From the NCBI RefSeq assembly GCF_003353065.1, contig NZ_CP027806.1, positions 4,174,501-4,238,500 on the forward strand: DNA of 64,000 nucleotides, in the 5' to 3' direction. How positions within the stretch are numbered: the first letter of the stretch is position 1; each line of letters begins with the position of its first letter. The position numbers were made by a program, and so were the translations under genes. This DNA comes from Cyclonatronum proteinivorum. GTDB taxonomy: Bacteria; Bacteroidota; Rhodothermia; Balneolales; Cyclonatronaceae. This document shows, in pieces, positions 46,601 to 57,021 of this stretch. Under the pieces are notes generated by a model that saw only the letters and a list, made by a program, of their open reading frames with translations, did not search any database and was not told the DNA's origin.

Positions 46601-48162
46601 TCTACGAGCAGCCGGAGTCCGGCTTGGGTACCGGTAATGCTTGCGTTCAGGCGGATGTCGCCCAGCTGATAGTAGGTGAGCACCCGCGGCTGGTCAAGCG
46701 CCAGTGCCAGCTTCCAGGGCCGGCTACCAGGCTCGAAGCCTTCCCCCGACACAGCCAGCGTGCCGCTGATGCTGCCATCGAGTTCATCATCCTGCACAAA
46801 ATAACCGGGGTTGAGTGCGCGAAAGCGGGCGTCCATCTGCCACTGCGGACGCTCTTCCCAAAGCTGTGCCAGCCGGAAATCCGCTTCTGCCCGCTGCCTG
46901 TCTTCAAAACGGAGGCTCGTGCGACCTGTGAGCACATCCCCCGATAAAGCCAGCGCCGCTTCAAAACCGCGCAGCCCGATTTGTTCGAACCGGGCTTCCG
47001 TCAGGTTGAGCCGGATGTCTGCGGTAGATGCTTCAAAGCGGGTGAGCGGGATTTCGCCGTCGATTTCAGCGGTCAGGATGCCGGCCGTTGCGTCGAGGGT
47101 GCTGTCCATGGCGAGGTCCGGGAGGTTGAGCTCGGCCAGCTCGAGGCGCAGGCTGCGGAGAAGGGGTTCCGGCTCGACGGCAAGGCGGGCGTTCAGGTCG
47201 AGACGCAGCAGACCCGGCGCATGTAGTCGGATGCCGGTCTCGAAATCGCGCAGGCTGCCGCCGGCGGCGAAGTGGAGCGAAGCCGTATCGAAAGCGGGAA
47301 TTTCATCGATGTAGGCAAGCAGGTCGGCCCGGCTGATGCGGCCTGTGGTAAGTTCGGCTTCCAGATCGGTGCTTTCGGTGTCGAAAGCGGCTTCGGCTTC
47401 GAGCAGCGAGCGGCCCGTAGAGAGTACAAGCCGGTCTAAGGTGATGCGCTCATCGTCGAGACTTGCGGCGGTTTCAAAGCGGATGGGTTCCGGCAGGCGG
47501 CCTTCGCGCAGCAGCAGCGAAAGTTCGTGCAGGTCCGCACTTACGGATGCTTCGCTGTAGGTGAGCGTGGCCCGTGCCAGCAGGTCTTCGACACGCAGCC
47601 GCTCGTCGGGCAGCAGCAGCGGGGCGGTGATATCCAGGCTGGTGCGGCGCAGTTCGAAATCGGTAAGCTGTAGGGTGAAGCCAAACGGCTCGTCGCTTTC
47701 GGGCTCGTCCGGGTCAGGCTCCGGTACGAGCGTCATCAGGTTCCAGCTTGAATCGGGCAGCTGTTCGGCCCGGACATCGAGGCCGCTGAGGTGCATGCGC
47801 GGGATCTCGATGGTGCGGCGCAGCAGCGGACGCAGCTTGTAATCCACTTCAAGGGTGTCGAGACGAATGGCCGGTTCGGTTTCCCCGCTGAGCGTCAGTC
47901 GCGCCCCGTACAACCGGATGCCGCTGAGCAGGTCGCCTTCCATGCGGTCGAGCTGAAAATCTGCCCCCGTGGTCCCGCTCACGATTTCCACAGCCTGTGC
48001 GCGAATCAGCTCAAAAACCCAGTCTGATTTCAGCGCCATCCGCAGCGCTATGCCAAGCAGCAGCAGGCTCAGCAACAGAATCCAAGGCCAGCGACGCCGC
48101 TTTTTTACAGGCTTGGGCGCTTGTGTTGGTTGAGATGCGTCATTCTTCATAAAAAATAGCAT
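43645..48162 (-). CDS. tamB: TamB-like translocation/assembly protein
   Basis: 1505 residues, in the normal range for TamB. A basic N-terminus and one signal-anchor helix (KKRRRWPWILLLSLLLLGIALRMALK) precede a long beta-rich repeat region, and the last ~350 residues form the DUF490/TamB domain (NADILVTGTAAAPEPNGTVRITDGRF, SNPELELGLEGDLDVVKAPFNDLEVFGLIE, YTLFGRPF). Inner-membrane-anchored TamB spans the periplasm to its Omp85 partner and works in outer-membrane biogenesis or lipid transport. It overlaps the tamA stop as TAATG. Confidence 0.93.
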   Translation of the reverse strand: MLFFMKNDASQPTQAPKPVKKRRRWPWILLLSLLLLGIALRMALKSDWVFELIRAQAVEIVSGTTGADFQLDRMEGDLLSGIRLYGARLTLSGETEPAIRLDTLEVDYKLRPLLRRTIEIPRMHLSGLDVRAEQLPDSSWNLMTLVPEPDPDEPESDEPFGFTLQLTDFELRRTSLDITAPLLLPDERLRVEDLLARATLTYSEASVSADLHELSLLLREGRLPEPIRFETAASLDDERITLDRLVLSTGRSLLEAEAAFDTESTDLEAELTTGRISRADLLAYIDEIPAFDTASLHFAAGGSLRDFETGIRLHAPGLLRLDLNARLAVEPEPLLRSLRLELAELNLPDLAMDSTLDATAGILTAEIDGEIPLTRFEASTADIRLNLTEARFEQIGLRGFEAALALSGDVLTGRTSLRFEDRQRAEADFRLAQLWEERPQWQMDARFRALNPGYFVQDDELDGSISGTLAVSGEGFEPGSRPWKLALALDQPRVLTYYQLGDIRLNASITGTQAGLRLLVESPGGRIELDGDVTEWQEPVPAWQFGLVFDELDTAVIAKLEDVPTFLNGRAQLEGRGISMDELVLRLETSLSNSRVLGEPFDRFDFLAEIEDGILHLRDGEIDSRFLSGSLTARQRLDDFTDPDNRLDLDLEISNIQAFAGFLGAEELQGNGRIAGVIRPDGGVSVFEASLLFDRFRMDEFTVQEAEGSLKVRLIEEPELELTLGILQPAWNEMQLADITLQNTTRAAAEETTGDVRLNILRTSDFGLFHEGQFRIADTITYRTERLDLLEDGFELLLETAFGLELSGEGRDQTFRMDELRMGSDNGAALSLQAFSGPNLRTGLELKAERLDLGAVQEALMDERLADLMFSGQVSLLIDDQLLQLEADTEVTDIRYDGLAFDRFTLSTNILNERMEINSALDLSDTRLMEAQFSLPFRLGDKEDFPDSFYDEIVEGYLIVPDQNLEKYRTFMDRNGLAGLRGRFSLESALSGTAGAPGLTVRMALNEARASGVAIENFFVEAEYNNEKAELAVTSELRSLGQVAAEFSGTVPFYVDMRSLTVEEPEGNEGIQIEARTRDFDLAAFSDFLDPEVIRGLRGRLNADILVTGTAAAPEPNGTVRITDGRFQLVENNIVVSRITADTELSPDRLRVREFRAESSGSLTASGYVTLADFQPDVFSVDVNMRNFRAYNTRDLDAFVSMNARLEGTLEAPVLTGGVTVERGYIYLDNFGERQVEQVVLDDEDEPDTFAQDFFDALEMEFNVVVTRRFSIRNRSNPELELGLEGDLDVVKAPFNDLEVFGLIETVRGVATTLGRRFELEEGQIVFSGPADNPEFDIQLIYRVRREDDILIRYSITGDVDQPEFSFSSEPEMELQDIISYTLFGRPFHALQSWEQGVSGGASATDQVADAALDLLLDRLQSLAADRLGVDVVEIETSNQSGGGTRVKAGKFLSDRLFVALVQELGSDPNSQVIIEYLLRRNLELIITGSDDFRTGIDILWRLDY

Positions 48163-50258
48163 TAAAAAGCCTGTCCGATACTGAAGTGCAGGGCCCAGCG
48201 GTTCACGCCGCCGCGGTCCTGACCATTGAAACGATTGAGATCTTCATCGCTGGGATTCAGCTTCCAGCCGATGTCGAGCCGGATCGGGCCGATGGGCGAC
48301 ATGTACCGGATGCCGCCGCCCGCGCCATACTGAAAATCGCGCGGGTCAAATTCGTTGTAGTTCAGCCAGACCTGACCGCCGTCGAGAAAGCCTGCCAGCT
48401 GCACGTTGCGCAGAAAGCCCGGCAAGCCCTGCCGTAGCTCGGTGTTGAACATCAGCACGGCCTGCCCGCCCAAGGGCAGATACTGCCGGAACTCGCCTTC
48501 GCTGTTAAACACCGGACGCTTCGGGCCCAGCTGCCGCCGCGAATAGCCGCGCACCGAGTTGGCGCCGCCCGCATAAAAGCGGATGTTGGCCGGAGTATCA
48601 AAAGGGTCGCGGGAAAGCAGCAGGCCGGAGTCGGCGCGCAGGGCGAGCTGTGTGGTGGAGCTGAAATCGATGAAGCGGCGCACATCCAGCGAAAACCGCT
48701 GGTAGGTGAGCGATCCCGTACCGAAAAGGCCGGAGAATTCCGCATTCGGGCGCACGGCCCAGCCCCGGCTGATGTCGCCCGAAGATTCGTTGTACAGGGC
48801 CGATAAACGAAGGGATGAAATATTGAACACCTGCGTGCTGTCGGTGCGCGCACGGCCGCCATCCTTGAGCCGCTCGTCGTTGCGGCTTAGCTCATAGCTC
48901 ACACTCCCGACCAGAAACTGACTGAAATAATAGGTGATGTTATTGTTGATCCCGTAGCGGTAGATCAGGTAGTTATCTTCATCTTTCCGGAGCGCAAAGG
49001 GCGTGATGGCCAGGTTCGAGCGGGGGTTCACAAAACCGGGAATCAGGTATTCCAGGTTGCCCCGCTGTTCAATAAAGGAAGCCCGCGAAGATATCGTGAA
49101 GCGATGCCCGTTGCCCAGCGGGTTCCGGTGCGTCCAGGTGACCTGACCCCGCAACAGCTCTTCATTGCCAAAACCGGCCTGCACCTTAACCGACCGCAGC
49201 GCCTGTTCCCGAATCCGGATGCGGATATCGACCTCCTCGCCCGGCTCCTGATCAGGCACGCTGATGGTTACCAGTCGCATGAGCGGGTGCCGGAACAGCA
49301 GTTGCTGCGCGTCCCGCATTTTTCGCAGGCTGTACACATCCCCCGGCCGGATGGCCGACTGAAACCGGATCAGGTCTTCGGGCACGCTCAACTCGCCTTC
49401 CACAAAAATATCGCGGAAAGTCGCAATTTGTTTGGGCTCCATGATCACCCGCACATCGGCCTTGCGTCGCAGGGTGTCCACATCCGCCTCAATGCGGGTA
49501 CGGGCAAAAGCGAAGCCGGAATTGCGCAGCGCCGTCAGGTAAGCCGATTCGATATCGGGATGTTTCACCGCTTCGTACCGGCGGCTGACCTGCAGCGGAT
49601 TGTTGTTTTCAGCCCGCTGGAAATCACGCATTTGCCGGATTTCCTCAATTTTCTCCTCGTCCGTGTTTTCGAAAATGAGCTCAAGCGAATGCACGCGGGT
49701 CGGCTCCCCTTCATCCACAAAAAACGTAACGAGCCGCTGATGATCGCGGCGTCCTTCCTGAATATCGAAGGTCACTGCCACATCATAAAAACCCCGGCGA
49801 CGGTAAAACCGCTCAATACGGATGGCGTCGCGCCGCACTTCATTCAGGGAATAATCAAACTCATCCGGCCGCCAGAACTGCATGCGCCTGAAAAAAGCCG
49901 GCGCTTCGGTAGCAATAATGTTCATCAGCACCATATCCGGAAAGGTCTCATTCCCCCTGATTCTAACCCGCCGCACCTGCGGTCTCCGGTCTGAACCGTT
50001 GTCGATGGCCGGAAACACCGACCTTTCCACAGCATAGGTTCGTTCGCCGGTAGAGAAAGATTCAGCCGCAAGTGTTTGTCCGGCATGAACAAACAAAAGA
50101 AACAGTACAGCTAAAAAAGAAGCAGTGATATGGGTACGCAAACAAAAAAAATTAACCGGGATGACCGCTCGGTGAAAATGATAGAATAGAAACGGAGATA
50201 AGGCTGAAGCTAAGGGCAACGCAGCCGGGGCACGCATAGTGGGTCTAAAATACGGCAT
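48162..50258 (-). CDS. tamA: TamA-like Omp85 family outer-membrane protein
   Basis: 698 residues. A signal peptide (SFLAVLFLLFVHAGQTLAA) sits inside a longer N-terminus, so the true start may be downstream of 50258. POTRA domains follow (VRIRGNETFPDMVLMNIIATEAPAFF, RIERFYRRRGFYDVAVTFDI, FVEGELSVPEDLIRFQ), then a C-terminal 16-strand Bac_surface_Ag barrel (ANIRFYAGGANSVRGYSRRQLGPK, with the VRGY motif of loop 6) that ends HFSIGQAF. Partner of TamB, with which it is translationally coupled. Confidence 0.92.
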   Translation of the reverse strand: MPYFRPTMRAPAALPLASALSPFLFYHFHRAVIPVNFFCLRTHITASFLAVLFLLFVHAGQTLAAESFSTGERTYAVERSVFPAIDNGSDRRPQVRRVRIRGNETFPDMVLMNIIATEAPAFFRRMQFWRPDEFDYSLNEVRRDAIRIERFYRRRGFYDVAVTFDIQEGRRDHQRLVTFFVDEGEPTRVHSLELIFENTDEEKIEEIRQMRDFQRAENNNPLQVSRRYEAVKHPDIESAYLTALRNSGFAFARTRIEADVDTLRRKADVRVIMEPKQIATFRDIFVEGELSVPEDLIRFQSAIRPGDVYSLRKMRDAQQLLFRHPLMRLVTISVPDQEPGEEVDIRIRIREQALRSVKVQAGFGNEELLRGQVTWTHRNPLGNGHRFTISSRASFIEQRGNLEYLIPGFVNPRSNLAITPFALRKDEDNYLIYRYGINNNITYYFSQFLVGSVSYELSRNDERLKDGGRARTDSTQVFNISSLRLSALYNESSGDISRGWAVRPNAEFSGLFGTGSLTYQRFSLDVRRFIDFSSTTQLALRADSGLLLSRDPFDTPANIRFYAGGANSVRGYSRRQLGPKRPVFNSEGEFRQYLPLGGQAVLMFNTELRQGLPGFLRNVQLAGFLDGGQVWLNYNEFDPRDFQYGAGGGIRYMSPIGPIRLDIGWKLNPSDEDLNRFNGQDRGGVNRWALHFSIGQAF

Positions 50259-50369
50259 TTACCTAAAAATTTGCGTTCCAGATTCTACACCCGCCCGAGT
50301 CACCCCCGGCACCATATCTCAGAAACAAAAAACCAGCCCTGCACCCAAGGCGGCGGCCATGTCGCAGCC

Positions 50370-50458
50370 TTTTTATTTTTTGGGGAAACTCCGTGGGCAT
50401 CACTGTTTTTCGTGACAGCTCATAAACCCCAAATCAAAGATGAATCCCGTGGTTTTTG
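50370..50458 (+). repeat. Dispersed repeat family 1, copy D (degenerate)
   Basis: T-rich lead, GGGGAAACTCCGTGGGCATC, TTTTTCGTGACAG, CCCAAATCAAAGATGAATCC, GTTTTTG. The hairpin arm has three changes (CCGTGG / CACTG), so this copy has decayed at the palindrome but not in the outer blocks. Confidence 0.8.
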
Positions 50459-50599
50459 GGTTGGGGAAATCGGATTACACCTGCAAAACCCGAAATGACG
50501 GGATGGATGACGGAATAATCCCGTAGCCCGAATTCGAATGCCGGAACCGCACATTTGCCGGTTTTTAATCGGGGTCGCCATCATTAATTCGGGTATTTC

Positions 50600-50655
50600 C
50601 CGCATTGGGGGGCGACCACGAGGGGGGGCGACCACGAGGGTCGCCCCTACGAGGG
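50600..50655. repeat. Solitary REP unit with nested half copy
   Basis: A full core GGGGCGACC-ACGAG-GGTCGCCCC lies at 50625-50647, preceded by a truncated second copy (GGGGCGACCACGAGGG from 50607). It is the same family as the units around the RAYT gene at 10.9 kb. Confidence 0.8.
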
Positions 50656-50757
50656 GCACGGATGCCGGAATAACCCCGTACCCGAATTCCATCGCAAATG
50701 CTGGAATCAGCATTCGGGCATTTCCCGCATGCGCGATAACGAAACATCCAAATACAC

Positions 50758-50787
50758 CGCCCGCGATGGGGGCGGGCGTTTTTTTGT
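50758..50787 (+). terminator. Terminator-like hairpin before the 5-oxoprolinase gene
   Basis: CGCCCGC / GCGGGCG stem with a 7-base loop followed by seven Ts, on the plus strand about 83 bases before the ATG at 50870. There is no plus-strand gene upstream, so it either ends stray transcription from the repeats or acts as a leader attenuator. Confidence 0.5.
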
Positions 50788-50869
50788 TTTTGCAAATATC
50801 CCGCTGCATCCCGCGAAAGGTTTTTATTTTGGTGCCATTCACGCAACTCCCATCAACATTTTTTTGATT

Positions 50870-53800
50870 ATGACCCGAACCGCCGAGACCCTGCCCCTGC
50901 TGTGTATTGATAAGGGCGGCACGTTTACCGATTGCCTTTTCCGGAAAAGCGGCGGTGCGTTGGTGCGCTTCAAGCTGCTGAGTTCGGGGGAGTGGCGGGT
51001 TGCGTGTACAAACGGGGCGAAGCCGGATGAGCTTGCATTGCGGCTTTCGGAAACAGAGCGTGCGCAGGTAAAGCTTGGCGGACTCCAAGGGTTTCAGGCG
51101 CGGGTCGCGGGTGACGGCGGAGATGTGCTGTGCCGGGTGACCGAAGCCTGCCCCGACACAGGCCTGCTGCGCTGTGATGCGCCGCTTCCGGCGGATGTGC
51201 GCTCAGTTTCGCTGTTCACCGGTGAAGATGCGCCGGTTGTGGCCGCGCGCCTGCTGACCGGCACGCCCGCCGGAGAGCCGCTGCCGCCCCTGCACTGGCG
51301 CCTTGCCGGAACACAGACAACAAACGCCCTGCTCGAAGGGCGTCACGCCCCGACCGCCCTGATTCTGAGCGAAGGCTTCGCCGACCTGCTCCGCATCGGC
51401 AATCAGCAGCGGCCCGATATTTTCGCCCTCAAAGTTGAACAGCCCGCGCCGCTGTACCGCGCCGTGGCGACCGTGCCGGGCCTGATCAGCGCCTCCGGCG
51501 AGGTCCTTGAAAAGCTGCAAGCCGCAGACCTTGAACCGCTGCTCGCCCGCTGGAAAGCCGATGGCATTGAAGCCGTAGCAGTGTGCCTGCGCAATGCGTG
51601 GAAAAATCCGGGGCATGAACAGCAGCTCGGGGTGCTCATCAGAGAAGCGGGCTTTGCGCACGTGGTACTTTCCAGCGAAACGGCACCGCTCATCCATTAC
51701 CTCGACCGCAGCCGGACGACCCTCATCAACGCGCTGCTTTCACCTGTGCTCGCACAGTGGCGGCGTGACCTCACGCAAGCCGCGCCGGACGGCCTCCGCT
51801 ACGCCATGAGCAGCGCCGGGGGCCTCCTGCCCTTCGCGACCTTCAAGCCGGTGGACAGCCTGCTGAGCGGTCCCGCAGCGGGCGTGACCGGGGCAGCAGC
51901 AAGCGGAAAAGCCGCGGGCTTCGACACCCTGCTCACCTTCGACATGGGCGGCACGAGCACGGATGTCGCGCGCATTGCCGGGCGACCGGGTCTTCGGTTC
52001 TCGCACCGTGTGGGCGATGCCGAGGTGATGGCGCCTGCCGCCGATATAGAAACGGTCGCTGCCGGGGGCGGCTCCATTTGCCGCTTCGACGGCTACCGGC
52101 TACAGGTCGGCCCCGAAAGCGCGGGTGCCGATCCGGGTCCCGCCGCCTACGGACGCGGCGGCCCGCTCACCCTCACGGATATCAACCTGCTGGCCGGACG
52201 CATCCCCGCTTCGGATTTCAGCATCCCGCTGGATCTCGCGGCATCCGAGCGGCAGTTCGAAGCGCTGCGGCGAGAGATGGCGACAAGCCCGGGCGTACTG
52301 CCGCAGCGCGAAACCCTGATTCGCGACCTGCTCGATATCGCCAACGAGCGCATGGCCGGGGCGATCCGCGCGGTGTCCGTGCAGCGCGGGTACCGGGCAT
52401 CTGAGCACGCGCTGGTGTCCTTCGGGGGCGCGGGTGGTCAGCATGCCTGCGAACTGGCTGCGTTGCTGGGCATCCGGCAGGTGCTGTTTCCGGGCTTTGC
52501 CTCCGTGCTGAGCGCCTACGGACTGATGCACGCACAGCGCGAAGAAATCGCCGAACAACAGCTGCTGCTGCCGTTTGAACGCTGGGTTGCGGAGGCCGCG
52601 GACATCATCCAAACCTTGCATCAGGAACTGCGCGACCGTTTTTCGGATGATGAAAACGCGCGGACAGAACTGAGCCTGGTATTGCAGCTCCGTCTTACGG
52701 GTCAGGAGGAAAGCCTGCCGGTCACGATGCCGCTTGAGGCGTATGAAGCGGGTCGGGCACGCGAGGAATTTGCGCAGGCCTGGCTCGCGCGCTACGGCAT
52801 GCCCCTTCGCGATGATGCCCAACTCGAAGCAGCTTCGGTGCGGCTTATCGCCCGACTCCCCAAAGAAACGCCTTCCGAACACATCCATCAAAACAAAACT
52901 TCGCAAAGCGGGGAGGGAGTCACAGCATATCCGCAGCGAAAGGTGCAGGTCCTCACCGGTAAACACACGCAGGCCGTGCCGCTGTTGTCGCGGGAAGCGC
53001 TCGCAGGTCGGCTGAACCCGCTGCCCGGACCCGCCCTGATTTCCGGCGGGGCGACGACAGTTTACCTTGCCCCGGGCTGGTCGGCGGTGCTCGATGCGAA
53101 CGGTACCCTGATTGCAGAACGGTCAGCGGACGATACACGGCATCACGCCCCTGAGTCGGATGCCTCGCGGCTGTCGTCGGCGCGGCTGGAGCTGGCGGGG
53201 AACCGGCTGCAAAGTATCGCCAACGAAATGGGCGAGGTGCTGCAGCGCAGCTCGGTTTCGGTGAACATCCGCGAACGCCTGGATTTTTCCTGCGCGGTTT
53301 TTGATGCGTCAGGTTACCTCGTGGCGAATGCGGCGCACATCCCCGTGCACCTCGGCGCGCTCGGCCTCTGTGTGCGCGGCCTCATGGCCCGGCTGGAGAT
53401 GAAGCCGGATTCGGTGTACATCACCAATCACCCGGCTTTTGGGGGCTCACACCTGCCGGATGTGACGGTGGTGAGTCCGTTTTTCGCGGAAGGCAGGCTT
53501 CAGGCGCTGGTCGCCAACCGCGCCCATCATGCGGAAATCGGGGGCACGCGTCCCGGCTCGATGTCGCCCGATGCCGCACATCTCGGCGAGGAGGGCTGTG
53601 TGATTCCGCCGCTGTGCATTGTGGAGGGAAGTCAGCCGCGCTTCGAAGCCCTGCGGGCGTGCCTGACCGATGGTCCGTGGCCGACGCGTGCCCTGCGCGA
53701 AAATCTGGGCGATATCGAATCCGCTATTGCCGCCAACCGGCGCGGACTTCAGCGGCTTGCTGACTGGACCGCGCGGCACGGCACTGAAGACCTGCGCGAG

Positions 53801-54706
53801 AGCATGCAGCTCATTCTCGATTACGGGGAAATCCGGACGCGCGAAATGCTCGCCAAGAGCGGACTTTCCGAAGTCCGCGCGGAGGAGCTGTTAGACGACG
53901 GCACGCCGCTTCGGGTGAAGGCCGCGCTGCGCGACGGGCTGCTGCATCTGGATTTCAGCGGCAGCGGGGCGGTACATCCCGGCAACCTGAACGCGACCCC
54001 CGCCATCGTGAGCAGCGTAGTGATGTACGTGCTGCGGGTGCTGCTGTCCGAGCCGGTGCCCCTCAATAAAGGCCTGATGCGTGCGGTGCGCCTGCACCTG
54101 CCGCCGGGCACGCTGCTGAACCCGGATTTTGGGGAAGCGCCCGAAGCCTGTCCCGCCGTGTTTGGCGGCAATACCGAGGTGAGTCAGCGCCTGACCGACA
54201 CCCTGCTGAAAGCCTTCGGAAAAGCCGCCTGCTCGCAGGGCACGATGAACAACCTGCTGTTCGGCAACGCGCGCTTCGGCTTCTACGAAACCCTGGGCGG
54301 CGGCACCGGCGCGGGGGAAGGCTTCGCGGGCGCGGACGCGGTGCACCATCACATGACCAACACGCGGATCACCGACGCCGAGGTGCTCGAAAGCCGGTAC
54401 CAGGTGCGGGTCACGCGGCTGGAGATCCGGCAGGACTCAGGTGGGACCGGAAAGTGGCGCGGCGGCGACGGCATGATTCGCGAGCTCGAATTTCTGGAAC
54501 CGGTCAGCCTCACCCTGCTCAGCGAACACCGGAAACAGCAACCTTACGGACTTGCCGGGGGCGAAGCCGGTGCGTCGGGGCGTCAGCTCATCATCCGCGC
54601 GGATGGCAGCACGGAAACCCTCGCGGGGCAGGCTAAAGTACAGCTAAAAGCCGGTGACCGCTTCCGGATTGAAACGCCGGGCGGCGGCGGATTTGGCGCC
54701 GGATGA
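50870..54706 (+). CDS. Fused 5-oxoprolinase / hydantoinase A-B protein
   Basis: About 1278 residues from the ATG at 50870 ([24 protein letters not shown]); upstream codons from 50729 cross repeat and terminator sequence. The N-terminal HyuA half has [33 protein letters not shown] and [10 protein letters not shown]; the HyuB half starts near residue 770 ([30 protein letters not shown]-like, [31 protein letters not shown]). It is the size of eukaryote-type 5-oxoprolinases that open 5-oxoproline to glutamate with ATP; a hydantoin substrate is the alternative. Single gene, no PxpABC genes nearby. Confidence 0.88.
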   Translation: MTRTAETLPLLCIDKGGTFTDCLFRKSGGALVRFKLLSSGEWRVACTNGAKPDELALRLSETERAQVKLGGLQGFQARVAGDGGDVLCRVTEACPDTGLLRCDAPLPADVRSVSLFTGEDAPVVAARLLTGTPAGEPLPPLHWRLAGTQTTNALLEGRHAPTALILSEGFADLLRIGNQQRPDIFALKVEQPAPLYRAVATVPGLISASGEVLEKLQAADLEPLLARWKADGIEAVAVCLRNAWKNPGHEQQLGVLIREAGFAHVVLSSETAPLIHYLDRSRTTLINALLSPVLAQWRRDLTQAAPDGLRYAMSSAGGLLPFATFKPVDSLLSGPAAGVTGAAASGKAAGFDTLLTFDMGGTSTDVARIAGRPGLRFSHRVGDAEVMAPAADIETVAAGGGSICRFDGYRLQVGPESAGADPGPAAYGRGGPLTLTDINLLAGRIPASDFSIPLDLAASERQFEALRREMATSPGVLPQRETLIRDLLDIANERMAGAIRAVSVQRGYRASEHALVSFGGAGGQHACELAALLGIRQVLFPGFASVLSAYGLMHAQREEIAEQQLLLPFERWVAEAADIIQTLHQELRDRFSDDENARTELSLVLQLRLTGQEESLPVTMPLEAYEAGRAREEFAQAWLARYGMPLRDDAQLEAASVRLIARLPKETPSEHIHQNKTSQSGEGVTAYPQRKVQVLTGKHTQAVPLLSREALAGRLNPLPGPALISGGATTVYLAPGWSAVLDANGTLIAERSADDTRHHAPESDASRLSSARLELAGNRLQSIANEMGEVLQRSSVSVNIRERLDFSCAVFDASGYLVANAAHIPVHLGALGLCVRGLMARLEMKPDSVYITNHPAFGGSHLPDVTVVSPFFAEGRLQALVANRAHHAEIGGTRPGSMSPDAAHLGEEGCVIPPLCIVEGSQPRFEALRACLTDGPWPTRALRENLGDIESAIAANRRGLQRLADWTARHGTEDLRESMQLILDYGEIRTREMLAKSGLSEVRAEELLDDGTPLRVKAALRDGLLHLDFSGSGAVHPGNLNATPAIVSSVVMYVLRVLLSEPVPLNKGLMRAVRLHLPPGTLLNPDFGEAPEACPAVFGGNTEVSQRLTDTLLKAFGKAACSQGTMNNLLFGNARFGFYETLGGGTGAGEGFAGADAVHHHMTNTRITDAEVLESRYQVRVTRLEIRQDSGGTGKWRGGDGMIRELEFLEPVSLTLLSEHRKQQPYGLAGGEAGASGRQLIIRADGSTETLAGQAKVQLKAGDRFRIETPGGGGFGAG

Positions 54707-54807
54707 TGGTAATTTCTGCACCACACTACCACCTGCACCACAGTTTTGTACAATGTATTTTTCCCTATCTTAAAAGCAAATAATCTATCTTTTAAGCCTA
54801 AAAGCCG

Positions 54808-57021
54808 ATGAAACTCTCTGACTGTAGGGTTACACTAACTTATTGGGTTGCAGCAACTTGTTTGTTGTGCATATTGGCCGCCTGTAGCAGCGAGCGTAAC
54901 ACGAATGATCATCCTGACACAGCAGAAGCGCAGGTTATCGCGCAGCTGAACTCCATTCTCACGGCCTTCCTCGATGCTAACGATGAGGCATTTCAAAGCA
55001 CGGCCTTCGATTTGGTCAGAGAAATCAGAGAAGGGCATTCGGGTAATGAGGTGATTGCCGCATACAGCTATCTGACGGAAGGTTTTTTAAATCAAGAGCT
55101 TTCAAGGTTTCCGCTTGTTTATGAGAATATGAACCAAGCCTATGAGCTTGGTATGGCTTTGCAGGTACGGGATGTTGTCATTCGTGCAGCAGCACCGCTG
55201 ATTAACGCAGCCTTTGTAATTTCCCGTGAAACAGAAAGCGAACAAATTGCTGAAGAAGTGACTGCCCTTGCCGCACAGCCACCCCATGACCCCTATCTGA
55301 TACACCTGGCACTTCTAAGCAACGGCTTTCACCATTTTATTTCGGAGGACTTCACCGCTGCGCTTCCACCCCTTATGCAGGCCGCTGATTTTTTTGAAAA
55401 AAACGGCGATACCCGATTATGGCTAAAAACCAACAACTCCATTGCAATGTCGCTGCAACGGGTTGGCCGGCCGCAGGAAGCCCTCGAACGATTCGAACAA
55501 AATCTTGCTGCTTATTATGCTAGCGGAAACCGGATCGCCGTGAGCAGAACGCTAAATAATCTTTCGATTTCTCTTTCATATATGGGCGAAAAGCAAAAGG
55601 CGATTGACTCACTAAAGGTCGCCCTTGAAATTAATGAGCAGGCAGGGCTTGAGTTTAATGCGCTTCAGGTACAATATAATATTGGCGCATATCTGCGCGT
55701 CTTACAACAATATGATGAGTCCGAGTATTATCTGCGTGAAAGCCTCGACCGTAGTAAACGTATGAATCTTTCAATGGGGGTGCTCTATAACAGCCTTGGC
55801 CTGGCCCGTACGCTGATTTGGCGGGATTCAACACAGGTCAACATTCCCGAGGTAAGGTCTCTGATGCGGCAAACTGCTGATTCGGCCCCGAATCTTGCCG
55901 GGACGGATCTGTACATGGACTATTCAGAGGCGATGTTCCGGCTTGAGCAGATATCCGGCAATTTTGAAGAAGCCCTGCGCTGGCACATTATCTATCAGCA
56001 GCAGTACAGCAGAATCACAAGCACGGAGCGTCAGGTAGCCATTGAAGAGCTGATGTTCGCCAACCGGCTCGAACGTTCCGAAGCCGAAATTGCGCACCTC
56101 AGCGAAGTGATTAAATTAAAAGAACGGGCACAGCGCAACCTGTTCGCAGGTTTGGGGGTGCTTGGCCTTCTGCTGCTTGGCGCCGGCGGGGCAGGCTATT
56201 ATTTCAGGCAGCTCAGCAGCCGAATCAGTGCCCTCTACAATGTTCAAAAACTTCAGAATGCGGAAATTGCCAAGCAAAATGAAGAACTCAAGCGACTCAC
56301 GGAAGAAAGATTCCGCCTCACCAAAGTGATTATTCATGATTTGCGTAACCCCATTGGCGCTATTGATGCAACCCTTGAAATGCTGGAGGATTACCCGAAC
56401 GAAGAATTAGATCAGTTCAAAATGTTCATGCAGGTTTCTGTTGAAAAAATGAGCCATATTGTGAACGGCCTGCTAAAGGTGTATCAGGCAGAGTCTTTGG
56501 AGATAGGGGACAAGCTCAGGGAAACGGATATTAAGCCCCTGCTTGACCTTCAGGTGCAGGAATTTTCCATTCTCGCCGCACATAAGCAACAAAAGCTGAT
56601 TGCAGAAATTGAACCGCTCCGTGCGGTAAGCCATGCCGACACCCTGAACACCATTGTTTCCAACCTGCTTTCAAATGCCATCAAGTACACCCCACACGGG
56701 AAATCGGTCCTGCTGCGCGCGCAGCCTGCGCCCGGCGGTTGGCAGCTGACGGTGAGAGATCAGGGACCCGGTTTCCGGGAAGCGGACAAAGAAAAAATGT
56801 TCACCCTCTTCGGACGCCTCTCCGGCAGACCGACCGGAGACGAAGAAAGCACCGGCATTGGCCTCTATGCTGTAAAAACAGCCGCTGATAAGCTCGGCGC
56901 AACGCTTACCGTGAACTGGGATTACAAAGACGGGGCCGAACTCAGCTGCTTCTTCCCGCTGCTTGAAACTACAGCGCTAAATCCAAAGCAGCAGCCAAAT
57001 GAGCTGACTACAGAAACCTGA
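54808..57021 (+). CDS. TPR sensor histidine kinase (lipoprotein-like N-terminus)
   Basis: 737 residues. The signal VAATCLLCILAAC has a lipobox-like end. Residues ~40-400 hold TPR repeats (LWLKTNNSIAMSLQRVGRPQEALERFE, SRTLNNLSISLSYMGEKQKAIDSLK), followed by a coiled coil and one membrane helix (NLFAGLGVLGLLLLGAGGAGYYF, ~445). The kinase has H-box VIIHDLRNPIGAID (~510), N-box NTIVSNLLSNAIKYTPHGKS, G1 VRDQGPGF and G2 EESTGIGLYAVK. It would sense periplasmic signals through the TPR region. No response regulator is adjacent. If the lipobox were used, the membrane helix would give an unusual topology, so a plain signal peptide is equally likely. Confidence 0.85.
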   Translation: MKLSDCRVTLTYWVAATCLLCILAACSSERNTNDHPDTAEAQVIAQLNSILTAFLDANDEAFQSTAFDLVREIREGHSGNEVIAAYSYLTEGFLNQELSRFPLVYENMNQAYELGMALQVRDVVIRAAAPLINAAFVISRETESEQIAEEVTALAAQPPHDPYLIHLALLSNGFHHFISEDFTAALPPLMQAADFFEKNGDTRLWLKTNNSIAMSLQRVGRPQEALERFEQNLAAYYASGNRIAVSRTLNNLSISLSYMGEKQKAIDSLKVALEINEQAGLEFNALQVQYNIGAYLRVLQQYDESEYYLRESLDRSKRMNLSMGVLYNSLGLARTLIWRDSTQVNIPEVRSLMRQTADSAPNLAGTDLYMDYSEAMFRLEQISGNFEEALRWHIIYQQQYSRITSTERQVAIEELMFANRLERSEAEIAHLSEVIKLKERAQRNLFAGLGVLGLLLLGAGGAGYYFRQLSSRISALYNVQKLQNAEIAKQNEELKRLTEERFRLTKVIIHDLRNPIGAIDATLEMLEDYPNEELDQFKMFMQVSVEKMSHIVNGLLKVYQAESLEIGDKLRETDIKPLLDLQVQEFSILAAHKQQKLIAEIEPLRAVSHADTLNTIVSNLLSNAIKYTPHGKSVLLRAQPAPGGWQLTVRDQGPGFREADKEKMFTLFGRLSGRPTGDEESTGIGLYAVKTAADKLGATLTVNWDYKDGAELSCFFPLLETTALNPKQQPNELTTET

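Noticed and set aside
43621-50000. Long antisense frames opposite tamB/tamA (up to 364 residues)
   Set aside because: High-GC shadow frames of strongly supported genes; composition and codon pattern are those of the complementary strand.
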